Assembly (NCBI GenBank): GCA_022844275.1
Contig: JALHMB010000003.1
Location: forward strand, 1 to 64,000
Source: Hyphomicrobiaceae bacterium
GTDB taxonomy: Bacteria > Pseudomonadota > Alphaproteobacteria > Rhizobiales > Hyphomicrobiaceae
Length of the DNA stretch: 64,000 bases
Direction: 5' to 3'
Positions 36,553 to 45,600 of the stretch are shown here, one piece after another (position 1 is the first letter of the stretch; the number at the start of each line of letters is the position of its first letter). Made by a program: the position numbers and the translations under genes. The notes below the pieces were generated by a model. It was not told where the DNA came from. It saw only the letters and a program-made list of their open reading frames with translations, and searched no databases.

Positions 36553-37371
36553 TTAGCCAGCGGCCGCGACGCTGGCGCCGGCGGCCGTTCGCGCGAGCGC
36601 AAGCACCAGCCAGGTCACCGCACCCAGCACGAAGGAGAGTGCCGCGGCCATCGCAATGTTCGCCTGCAGCGTGAACTCGGTGTAGATGACCATGGGCAGC
36701 ACATTGATGCGCGTGGCGAGCGTGAAGGCCGTACCAAAGGCGCCCATGGCCGTGGCAAAGCATATGGCGCCCGTGGAGATCAGTGCCGACTTCAGGCCAG
36801 GCACAATGACATCGCGCACGACCTGCCAGGGCGTCGCACCAAGCGAACGCGCAGCTTCCTCCAGGCGCGGATCGAGCTTCTCCGCCGTGGCCATCACAGT
36901 CAGGATGGTGCGGGGAATGGAGAAGTACACATAGCCCATGAGCAGGCCCGCCATGGAGTAGGCGAACACGACCCGCTCATCGAAAATTGTGTACGTCAGG
37001 CTGCCGATCAATCCCTGGCGACCGGCCAATACGATGACCATGAACCCAATGACAACGCCGGGAAATGCGAGCGGCAGCGTGAGCATGGCGACGAGCGCCG
37101 GGCGCCCGGGAAATTCGTTCCGCTGCAGGAACACGCCGGCGATCCCGCTGACGATCAACGTGATCAGCGTCGTCGCGACTGAAAGTGCCAGCGTCGACAG
37201 GAGCGAGGCAAAGTAGCCGGGATCCGTAACGATCGCAGCATAGGCGGCAATGCCGCGCGGACCACTGGCGCCGACCAGCAGCAGCTGTGCCATCGGCAAC
37301 AGAAAGAACGCGGAAAAGAAAATGCCCACCGGCAGGAGGAGGGCGAGGAGCGTCAGTCGATCTCGTGACAT
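36553..37371 (-). CDS. ABC importer permease, first subunit
   Basis: A 272-residue permease of the PotB/FbpB-like class: an N-terminal helix at about 8-30, five more helices and an EAA loop (LEEAARSLGATPWQVVRDVIVP). Residues 27-70 form the periplasmic loop. It lies 47 bases after the binding-protein gene and ten bases before the partner permease. Together these genes encode one complete importer. Confidence 0.9.
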   Translation of the reverse strand: MSRDRLTLLALLLPVGIFFSAFFLLPMAQLLLVGASGPRGIAAYAAIVTDPGYFASLLSTLALSVATTLITLIVSGIAGVFLQRNEFPGRPALVAMLTLPLAFPGVVIGFMVIVLAGRQGLIGSLTYTIFDERVVFAYSMAGLLMGYVYFSIPRTILTVMATAEKLDPRLEEAARSLGATPWQVVRDVIVPGLKSALISTGAICFATAMGAFGTAFTLATRINVLPMVIYTEFTLQANIAMAAALSFVLGAVTWLVLALARTAAGASVAAAG

Positions 37372-37418
37372 CTGGATCTGCGGCGAGGCAGTAGGACTGC
37401 CTCGCCTGTGCTTTTGGC

Positions 37419-38441
37419 TCAGTTCACTTCGTTCTTGTAGCGCTCGACAATGGCCTTCTGCGCCGCAGCCAGCTTCTTGAGATCCACCGGCTTGGCACGC
37501 GCGTATTCAGCTTCGGGCAGGAACTTGGTCTTGGCCTCGGCCGAGAGCTTGTCGGCGAACACAGGCCGCAGATACGCATTGCCCCACATGACCTGGCTGG
37601 CATCGGAAAGAACATAGTCCAGGATCTTCCTTCCGTTGTCGGCGTTCGGTCCGCCCTTCACGAGGCCCATCACATACGGAAACACCACCGTGCCTTCCTT
37701 GGGAATGACGAAGCGGACGGGTGCCTTGTCCGTGTACTGCCCGCGATAAGCATTGAAGTCGTAGTCGAGCAGGATCGGGATCTCGCCCGAGATCACGCGC
37801 GCATAGGACGTCTGCTTCGGCACGATCGGCTGGTTCTTGGCAAGCTCCTTGAAGAACTTGATTGCCGGATCGAGATTTTCGTAGCTGCCGCCGAGCGCGA
37901 GATTGATGGCCATGACGCCGAGCTGGCCGACCGCCGCCGAGGTCGGATCGAGATATCCGACGAGCCCTTTGTACTCAGGCTTCAGCAGATCCGCCCAGCT
38001 TTGAGGCATCGGGACCTTGCCCAGTGCCTGGGTGTTGATGAAGAGTCCGAGCGTGCCGGAGTGGATGGTGAACCAATGGCCGTCCGGATCCTTGAGATCT
38101 GCCGGTATTTTCTCCCAGCCAGTCGGCTTGTAGGGCGTGAGGATGCCGGCATTCATTGCAGGATCAGCCGCGATGCCGCCGAGGTACGTCACATCCGCGA
38201 CCGGGCTCGCCTTCTCGGCGATCAGCGCAGCGATTGCCTGTCCCGAGTTCTTGTTGTCGGGCGGCACATCTATGCCAAGCGTGGACTTGATGGCCTTGAG
38301 CTGAGAGCCCCAATCCGCCCACTCCGGCGGGCAGTTGTAGCAGATGGCGCGGCTCTGCGCGTCGGCGTGCTGCGGGCTCGTCGTCATGCCAACGACAAGT
38401 GCCGACAAGGCCAGGGCTGTAAGGGCGAAGCGTCTCATCAT
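37419..38441 (-). CDS. ABC importer substrate-binding protein
   Basis: A 340-residue periplasmic protein of the PotD/2-aminoethylphosphonate/iron class. Start at the ATG at 38441 with GAGGGA upstream; a longer frame exists without support. Signal peptide about residues 1-27 (cleavage after ADA). Features include ICYNCPPEWADWGSQL, VADVTYLGGIAADPAMNAG and SGTLGLFINTQALGKVPMP. Two cysteines (ICYNC) near the mature N-terminus are unusual. Substrate cannot be read from the sequence; the phosphodiesterase at the operon end favours a phosphoester or phosphonate over polyamine or iron. Confidence 0.88.
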   Translation of the reverse strand: MMRRFALTALALSALVVGMTTSPQHADAQSRAICYNCPPEWADWGSQLKAIKSTLGIDVPPDNKNSGQAIAALIAEKASPVADVTYLGGIAADPAMNAGILTPYKPTGWEKIPADLKDPDGHWFTIHSGTLGLFINTQALGKVPMPQSWADLLKPEYKGLVGYLDPTSAAVGQLGVMAINLALGGSYENLDPAIKFFKELAKNQPIVPKQTSYARVISGEIPILLDYDFNAYRGQYTDKAPVRFVIPKEGTVVFPYVMGLVKGGPNADNGRKILDYVLSDASQVMWGNAYLRPVFADKLSAEAKTKFLPEAEYARAKPVDLKKLAAAQKAIVERYKNEVN

Positions 38442-38620
38442 CGGCAGTCCCTCGTGGTTCTTACACAACGACGGGTGCCGCATCGCGCCAGCAATGTGCC
38501 AAGCTCTCCAATGCCCCGCCGGCGCCATCGCTACGGGCGGTTCACGTCAGTCATGTGACAGGGCTTGGGCCGGTGGCAGGCTAAACCATCGGCCTGCATT
38601 CGTCCTGCCTTTGAGGCGGC

Positions 38621-39907
38621 TCAGTCCTCGCGGAAAGTCCGCGCGAGCTGGTCCGTCAGCGGCTTGACGAAAAAGCTCAGAACCGTCCGCGACTGGCGCT
38701 TGATCATCAGCTCGACGGGCATCCCAGGGACGAGCCTGGCCGTACCAATACGCTCCAGCTCCGAGGCCGGCAGCCGAACTCGCACGGCATAGTAGCGAGG
38801 CAGCGCGGCACTGTCCTGGCGCACGTCCGGCGCGACGAAAGCCACCTCCCCGTCAAGCTCCGGAGTCGTGCGTTGGTCGAAGGCCGAGAGCCGCACGCGA
38901 ACAGGCTGGCCGACGTTGACCTGATCGACGGTGGTCGGATCGAGCTGGCCTTCGAGAACGAGGACATCTTCCTGAGGCACGATCTCGAGTATGGTTTCGC
39001 CCGGCGCAACCACGCCGCCGATGGTGTTGATCGCGAGCTTGTGCACGACACCACTGCGCGGCGCGATGACGTTGAGGCGTTTCAGCCGTGCAGCGATAGC
39101 CGTCGCGCGCTCCGACGCTTCCGCGAGCCTCGCATCGACGTCGCGATGCTCGCGCATGACATCAGACAGGAACGACTGCCGGACCTCCGTGAGTTGCAAA
39201 CGCGTCTCGCTGACCTGAACCTCGGTACGGGCGATGTCGGCGACATGCTGCCCCCGCTCGCCTTCGAGGCGTGCGTGCTCGCGCTCGAGTGTGAGCAGCC
39301 GGTTGGTCGTTATGAGTTGCTGATCCCTAAGCGTTCGCACGCCTTCAAGCTCTTGCGCGATCAGGTCGATCTGTCGTTGCTTGGAGGTCTCCTGCGCGCG
39401 CAAGCCGGTGATCGCCTGGGACAATTGCCCGATGCGCTGTTCGAGCTGGCGGGCTTTGAGAAGCCTGGTCTCCATCCGCGATCGAAGCAGGTGGACCTGA
39501 GCCTCGAAGACGGATTTGTAGGCCGCATCCGCATGGTCCGGAACGGTCATTTCGGGCAGCTCGTCCAGTTCCGCCTGGAGACGTGCCTTGAGCGCGCTCA
39601 GCTCGTTCTTCTGCGAAGTCACGATTTCGAGATTGGCGCGCAGCTCCGTATCGTCCAGACGAAGCAGGGTCGCGCCGCTCTCGACGATGTCGCCGTTCCT
39701 GACGAGGATGCGGGCAACGATACCCCCCTCGAGGTGCTGGACCTTCTTCGGATGATCCTCGACGACGACGATACCGGGCGCAACTACGGCGCCGGCAATT
39801 TCCGCGACCGCGGCCCAGCCGCCAACCCCGACCACCAGCCCGACGATCAGAAGCATTCCCAATGCCTGATAGCGCCGAAGGGAGCGATTGATAGACGTCA
39901 CGTCCAT
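38621..39907 (-). CDS. Type I secretion membrane fusion protein (HlyD/PrtE family)
   Basis: A 428-residue periplasmic adaptor. One membrane helix at about 16-38, a biotinyl-lipoyl half-motif (VVEDHPKKVQHLEGGIVARI), a long coiled-coil hairpin (about 90-290) and the second lipoyl half with APRSGVVHKLAINTIGGVV, then a beta-barrel domain (VRVRLSAFDQR) up to the end. This bridges the inner-membrane ABC protein and an outer-membrane TolC-like channel, which is not encoded here. It follows the ABC gene by 13 bases, so they form an operon with the acyltransferase-like gene. Confidence 0.92.
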   Translation of the reverse strand: MDVTSINRSLRRYQALGMLLIVGLVVGVGGWAAVAEIAGAVVAPGIVVVEDHPKKVQHLEGGIVARILVRNGDIVESGATLLRLDDTELRANLEIVTSQKNELSALKARLQAELDELPEMTVPDHADAAYKSVFEAQVHLLRSRMETRLLKARQLEQRIGQLSQAITGLRAQETSKQRQIDLIAQELEGVRTLRDQQLITTNRLLTLEREHARLEGERGQHVADIARTEVQVSETRLQLTEVRQSFLSDVMREHRDVDARLAEASERATAIAARLKRLNVIAPRSGVVHKLAINTIGGVVAPGETILEIVPQEDVLVLEGQLDPTTVDQVNVGQPVRVRLSAFDQRTTPELDGEVAFVAPDVRQDSAALPRYYAVRVRLPASELERIGTARLVPGMPVELMIKRQSRTVLSFFVKPLTDQLARTFRED

Positions 39908-39920
39908 CTGACGTTACCTC

Positions 39921-41654
39921 TCAACCCCGAACCACGGCGAGACCGGTGACGGCTTCGCTCGGGCGTTCCTTCTGGCGCAGCTTCTCGAGGACCTCCTCTT
40001 TGGGGCCGAACGCGACCTGACGGCCGTCGCGCACATAGAGAAGCATGTTGATGGCCTGGAGCGCGCTTGGCCTGTGCGCGACCACGACAACCGTGGCCCC
40101 CCGCTCGCGCGCTTTCTTAATCGCGCCGTGAAGAGCTGCTTCGCCATCGCTGTCGAGATTGGAGTTCGGCTCGTCGAGAACGATGAGCGCAGGATCCTTG
40201 TACAAGGCGCGCGCGAGACCGATCCTCTGGCGCTGCCCGCCGGAGAGCTGGATGCCATTGGTCCCGATCCGGGTCGTGTATCCGTCGGGCAATCGCAGGA
40301 TCATCTCATGCACGTTCGCGGCTTTGGCTGCGGCGACCACATCATCGGTCTTGGGATCAGGATCGAAGCGCGCGATGTTCTCCTTGATCGTGCCGGTCAG
40401 CATCCCGACGTCCTGCGGGAGATAGCCGAGGCTCCGCCCGAGCTGATCCGGCGCCCAGTTCTCTAGGGCCGCGCCATCGAGGCGCAGGGCGCCTTTGACG
40501 ACGGGCCAGACGCCGACAAGCGCGCGAGCCAGAGAGGACTTGCCTGCGCCTGTCGGGCCGACAACGCCCAGTCCGTCACCAGGACGCAGCGAGAAGGATA
40601 CGCCCTGCAGAAGCGGCACGTTGCTGCCCGGCGCCGAGATTGCCGCGCCTTCGGCAGAGAGCCGGCCTGCTGCCTGCGGCAGCACCATCGGCACTTCCTT
40701 GTCTTCCAAGGGCAGCAGCGCCTCCTTGAGACGCACTGTTGCCTTGCGGTAACCCAGATAGGACCGCCAGTTGGCAATAGCCTGCTCCACGGGAGCGAGC
40801 GCGCGCGACAGCACGATCGACGCTGCAATCATGCTGCCGGCTGTTATTTCGCCGTGGATGGCAAGCCAGGCGCCAAGCGCCAGAACGGCGGATTGAAGCA
40901 CCAGGCGCAGCACTTTCGAGAGCGTCGAGAAGATGCTCGCCCGATCGGCCGTGCGGGTCTGATGCTGCTGGGCCGCGTCGTAATGCTCGCTCCATTGTTG
41001 GGCATAGGTGGAGCCCATACCCATCGCGCGGATCACTTCGGAGGCCGCACTCGCCTCCTCCGCGAGGATGTGCGCCTGCACGGCTGCGCGCGCGGCGCTG
41101 TTCGATCCGGACCGGGTTGCGAGCTCGTTGAGGACTGTCAGGCCGAAGAGAATGACGGCGCCGCCGGCTGCCAGCATGCCGAGGAATGGATGCAGAAGCC
41201 AGATCACCGCGACATAGAAGGGCACCCAGGGCAGATCGAAGAGCGTGAACGGCGCATTGCCGCCCACGAACTGCCGCACGGTTTCGAGATCCCTGATCGG
41301 TTGCGTTCCGACGTTCGGCGTCTTGCGTAGCGCGTGATCGAGGACACGCTCGAACGTCGTATCCCTGAGCATGGCATCGAGCTTGGCGCCGACGCGCACC
41401 ATGATACGGCTGCGGATGAACTCGAGCAGACCGGAGAATGCGTACAGCGCCGCGGCAATGCCGGCCAGGGCGACCAATGTCGGAACACTGCGGCTCGTCA
41501 GGACGCGGTCATAGACCTGCATCATGAAGAGCGGGCCTGTGAGCATCAGGACATTGATGACGGTACTGAAGAGTGCCGCAAACAGAAATGCAATGCGGCA
41601 GCTTCGAAATGCGAGCGTGAGCGGCTGGCGGGACCGATGTCCCCGGAAGAGCAT
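39921..41654 (-). CDS. Type I secretion ABC transporter (PrtD-like)
   Basis: A 577-residue half-transporter. The membrane domain (about 1-310) has six helices (FLFAALFSTVINVLMLTGPL is the first) and the ATPase domain has GPTGAGKSSLARAL (Walker A), YLPQDVGMLTGTI (Q-loop), LSGGQRQR (signature), ALIVLDEPNSNLD (Walker B) and VVVVAHRPSAL (H-loop). No N-terminal C39-like domain is present, which fits the PrtD group that exports RTX proteins with an uncleaved C-terminal signal. The only candidate cargo nearby is the RTX-repeat protein at 42657. Confidence 0.92.
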   Translation of the reverse strand: MLFRGHRSRQPLTLAFRSCRIAFLFAALFSTVINVLMLTGPLFMMQVYDRVLTSRSVPTLVALAGIAAALYAFSGLLEFIRSRIMVRVGAKLDAMLRDTTFERVLDHALRKTPNVGTQPIRDLETVRQFVGGNAPFTLFDLPWVPFYVAVIWLLHPFLGMLAAGGAVILFGLTVLNELATRSGSNSAARAAVQAHILAEEASAASEVIRAMGMGSTYAQQWSEHYDAAQQHQTRTADRASIFSTLSKVLRLVLQSAVLALGAWLAIHGEITAGSMIAASIVLSRALAPVEQAIANWRSYLGYRKATVRLKEALLPLEDKEVPMVLPQAAGRLSAEGAAISAPGSNVPLLQGVSFSLRPGDGLGVVGPTGAGKSSLARALVGVWPVVKGALRLDGAALENWAPDQLGRSLGYLPQDVGMLTGTIKENIARFDPDPKTDDVVAAAKAANVHEMILRLPDGYTTRIGTNGIQLSGGQRQRIGLARALYKDPALIVLDEPNSNLDSDGEAALHGAIKKARERGATVVVVAHRPSALQAINMLLYVRDGRQVAFGPKEEVLEKLRQKERPSEAVTGLAVVRG

Positions 41655-41688
41655 GTCGACGTACTCCTGAGATCAGCCGCCGATCAGA

Positions 41689-42258
41689 CTAGGCAGTGGC
41701 ATGCGTAAACACCAACATGCCCCGATCGCCCTTGAGCTGCTGGCGAACCGTGCGCCCCTTCCACGTCCCGCCCAGCAGACGGCCCATCATCTCCTTGATG
41801 ATCGGAGCTTCGCCGACAGCTTCGGTGATCCAGATTATGTCGCCACCGGTCCATTCCACAGGAGAAAGCTTCAACGGTGCCGTCGGATCGGCACTCAGGC
41901 GCGCATCGACCTCGGCGGATACGCGAGCCCAAAGCAGCCCGCCGACGGGCACCACGAGGCCGTCGGCATCGCCGCGTTTGCCCGCGATCGAATATTGGCC
42001 CGCGATGATGGGCGGCATGATCCGTGGCTTGAGATCGCCGAGCGTGGCATTCTGGTAGGCCTGCGAACGCATGAGCAGAACCACGATCTGTCCCACTGTG
42101 GATAGGATTCGTGGTGAGCCCGGCTGCATGCCCGCAGCATTTTCGTCGTGCGCGGCAGCAGCTTCTGGCACTTTCGGAGAGGATGGCCGCGACCGGACGC
42201 CCCCCGCTGCTTCGCTATCGCTCGAACCGGCTTCGGAAAACTCTGTACGAGATTTCAT
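41689..42258 (-). CDS. HlyC-family toxin-activating acyltransferase-like protein
   Basis: A 189-residue protein. After a disordered 50-residue leader, residues 53-180 align with RTX-toxin lysine acyltransferases (HlyC, CyaC): VGQIVVLLMRSQAYQN, MPPIIAGQYSI, WARVSAEVDARL, LSPVEWTGGDIIWI and a final FxGRTVRxxL-like stretch. In HlyC the catalytic residues are Ser20, His23 and Asp92. Aligned here they are Ser65, Tyr68 (SQAY for SPLH) and Glu146 (WITEAVG for WFIDWIAPFG), so the histidine is lost and the acid is changed. It may be inactive, altered in chemistry, or a chaperone. It precedes the secretion ABC gene by 34 bases, and GAGG lies before its ATG. Confidence 0.8.
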   Translation of the reverse strand: MKSRTEFSEAGSSDSEAAGGVRSRPSSPKVPEAAAAHDENAAGMQPGSPRILSTVGQIVVLLMRSQAYQNATLGDLKPRIMPPIIAGQYSIAGKRGDADGLVVPVGGLLWARVSAEVDARLSADPTAPLKLSPVEWTGGDIIWITEAVGEAPIIKEMMGRLLGGTWKGRTVRQQLKGDRGMLVFTHATA

Positions 42259-42656
42259 GCTGCCTCATGCTGCCTGAGTGGCTCATCGGCAATGCACGCC
42301 GCATGTACTGCGGTTTTATGACGGTCAGATTTCAAACGTCCATTCAGTAAAGTGTCAAAAACTCGATAACGACCTTTCATATGCGGCTGATACGCGTCTC
42401 GCCTCCGATCGCACATGATCGGCAAGCGGGGGGTATCGTTCGCGTGTGTAACACCGGTCCACGTCGACGCGCACAGCCTGCGGGGCGCGCGGAGGCTCAG
42501 CCAAATAACCGATACGCATCACTTCCACTTCCCTGTATCCGCACGGAGCGCGCAACGCTCGAGCGCTTCCCGTGCCCAGCCACTGCTCTTCAACTGCCGC
42601 GCCGCCCTGGCGCAGCGACCATCGTGTCTATGGTTTGAACGATTGAGGTGACGAGA
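42259..42656. promoter_or_regulatory. Divergent promoter region of the secretion locus
   Basis: About 400 bases between two genes read in opposite directions: the acyltransferase-secretion operon (leftwards) and the RTX phosphatase (rightwards). The centre is AT-rich for this genome (TAAAGTGTCAAAAACTCGAT, about 42349-42368). Both promoters probably lie here, allowing coordinated control. No Pho-box-like direct repeat was seen. GAGGTGA precedes the ATG at 42657. Confidence 0.4.
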
Positions 42657-45600
42657 ATGCCCACGATTTATAGCGGCGACGCAAATCCGACGAATGCGCT
42701 CTCGATGAGGGCTGTGGCGACCATAGAGCTCGCCGGCGCCGAGATCTCGGCTTACGATCCCGTCTCGAAGAGGCTCTTCGTGACGTCGAATGTCGGACTG
42801 CAGGTGATCGACCTCAGCACGCCATCCGCCCCGGTCCTGCTGACGACGATCCTCTTCACCGCTCTCGGCTTCAATTCGAATGATGTGACGAGCGTCGCTA
42901 TCCGCGACGGCGTTGTCGCCGTTGCCCTCGTCGATCAAGTGAAGACCAACCTGGGCAATGTCGTGCTTCTCGACGCCGAAGGCGCGCTCCTCGGTTCGGT
43001 GAGGGTCGGTGCGCTTCCCGACATGCTCACGTTCACGCCGGACGGGTCGAAGATCCTCGTCGCCAACGAGGGCGAGCCTCTCACCGACGAGAACGGCCTG
43101 GTCGACCCTGTCGGCCGCATCAGCATCATCGACATCTCGGCCGGTCCAGCGGCGGCTACTGTCGTGCACGCGGGCTTTTCCGCCTTCGACGGCCAGCAGG
43201 AGGAGCTCGCCGCACAGGGCATCCGCTTTGATGCCGGCAAGACCGTGTCGCAGGCGATCGAGCCCGAATACATCGCGATATCGCCGGACGGCACGCGCGC
43301 GATCATCACGCTGCAGGAGAACAACGCGTTCGCGATCCTCGATCTCACGACCAACGTGATCACCGAGATCCGCCCGCTCGGCACAAAGGATTTCTCCAAT
43401 CCTCTCAACGCCATCGACGCCAGTGACCGCGACGGCGGGATCAACATTCTGCCCGTGCCGGTCAAGGGCATGTACATGCCGGATGCGATCGCGTCCTTCA
43501 CGGCAAATGGGCAGACGTACTACGTCACTGCCAACGAAGGTGACGCATATGATCCTTTCGGACAGCCGGCACGCGGCGACGCGGTCCGGCTAAAGGATGT
43601 CGTTCTCGATCCGACGGCATTTCCGAATGCGGCCGAGCTGCAGGCTGACGAGAACCTCGGTCGCCTCAACATATCAAGCATGATGGGCGACACCGACGGG
43701 GACGGCGACTACGACGAGATTTTCGCATTTGGCGGCCGTTCCTTCTCGATCTGGGATGCGAGTGGCGAACTGGTGTTTGACAGCGGCAATGTCATCGAGC
43801 GGGCGACGGCGCTGCTGACCCCCGATCTGTTTAACGCCAATGACGGTGTCGCAAGCGCTTTTGATGCGCGCAGCGACGACAAGGGCGCCGAGCCCGAGGG
43901 CCTGACGGTCGGCGAGGTGAACGGCAAGACATACGTATTTGTAGGCCTCGAGAGGGCCGGCGGCGGCGTCATGGCCTTCGATGTGACTGACCCCGCCAAT
44001 GTGCAGTTTGCGCAATATGCCCTGAACCCCGGCGACGTCAGTCCAGAGGGCCTCACGTTCATCGACAATGCCGTGAGCCCGTCGGGCAAAGATCTGATCG
44101 CCGTGACGAACGAGGTGTCGAACACGCTGACGATTTACGAGGTCGAGTCGAGCGTCACGGAGCCTTTCAAGCTCCAGCTGCTCCACTTCGCGGACGCGGA
44201 AGCTGGTTTGCTGGCCGCCGATACCGCCCCGATCCTCGGCGCCCTCATCGATCGCTTCGATGATGAGTACGCCAACACCCTGGTGCTCTCGGGCGGTGAC
44301 AACTTCATTCCTGGCCCGTTCCTGGCCGCCGGCACCGATCCCTCCCTCAATGCCGTCTCTTCGATCGGGTCCACCGCATTCGGCCGCCCCGATATCGCGA
44401 TCATCAACCAGATGGGCGTCGATGTCTCCGCGATCGGAAATCACGAGTGGGATCTCGGCTCGGCGGTCTATGCCGACGCCATCCGCCCAGCTGGTGCCTG
44501 GGTTGGTGCTCAGTTCGCCATGGTCACAGCCAATCTCGACTTCTCGGCGGATAGTGCCATGGCACCGCGCGTGACCACGGCCGGCCAGGAAGCCTCCAGC
44601 ATAAAGGGTCTCATCGCTCCGTGGGTCACCGTGACGGAAGGCGGCGAAAAGATCGGCATCCTCGGCGCGACCACGCAGATTCTCGAGCGCATTTCATCGC
44701 CGACCGGTACTGAGGTGAATGGCTTCCCGAAGGCCGGCGAGGCGGGCGATGGGGCCGAGGTTGACGATATGGTGCTGCTGGCCAGTCAGCTCCAGCCCAT
44801 CATCGATGAGATGATCGCGTCGGGCCTCAACAAGATCATCCTGACGGCTCACCTCCAGTCCATCGCGAACGAAAAGCTCCTTGCGACCCTGCTGACCGGC
44901 GTCGACATCATACTGGCCGCCGGCTCGAACACGCGTCTCGGCGATGCCAACGACGTCGCGGCCGAGTTCCCGGGCCACGCCGCCACATTTGCCGATGGCT
45001 ACCCGCTGATCGCCGCAGACGCCGACGGGAATCCGACCCTGATCGTCAACACGGACAACGAGTACACGTATCTCGGACGCCTCGTCGTCGAGTTCGACGA
45101 CAACGGTGTCATCGATATCTCCGCGCTCGACGATACCATCAATGGTGCATACGCCTCGACGCAGGAGGTGCTTGCTCAGGTCTATGGCCAGGATATTCCC
45201 GAGGCCTTCGCCCCCGGCTCGATCGGCGCCAATGTTGCCGAGATCACCGAGGCTGTCGACGCCGTGATCGCCGATAAGGACGGCGCGGTGTTCGGCTACA
45301 GCGATGTCTATCTCGAAGGCGAGCGGGCATTTGTGCGCGGCCAGGAGACCAACCTCGGCAATCTCACTGCCGACGCCCAGCTCTCGGCGTTGGCCGAAGC
45401 ACTGGGCGAGGATGCTTCCACGACGTTCATGGCGTCTCTCAAGAATGGCGGCGGCATTCGCGCCCAGATCGGGTCGGTCGTCGACACCGCGAACGGCCCT
45501 GTGAAGTCGCCGACGCTTGCCAATCCTGATGTCGGTAAGGCCGCAGGTGCCATCTCGCAGCTCGATATCGAGAACTCGCTGCGCTTCAACAATGGCTTGA

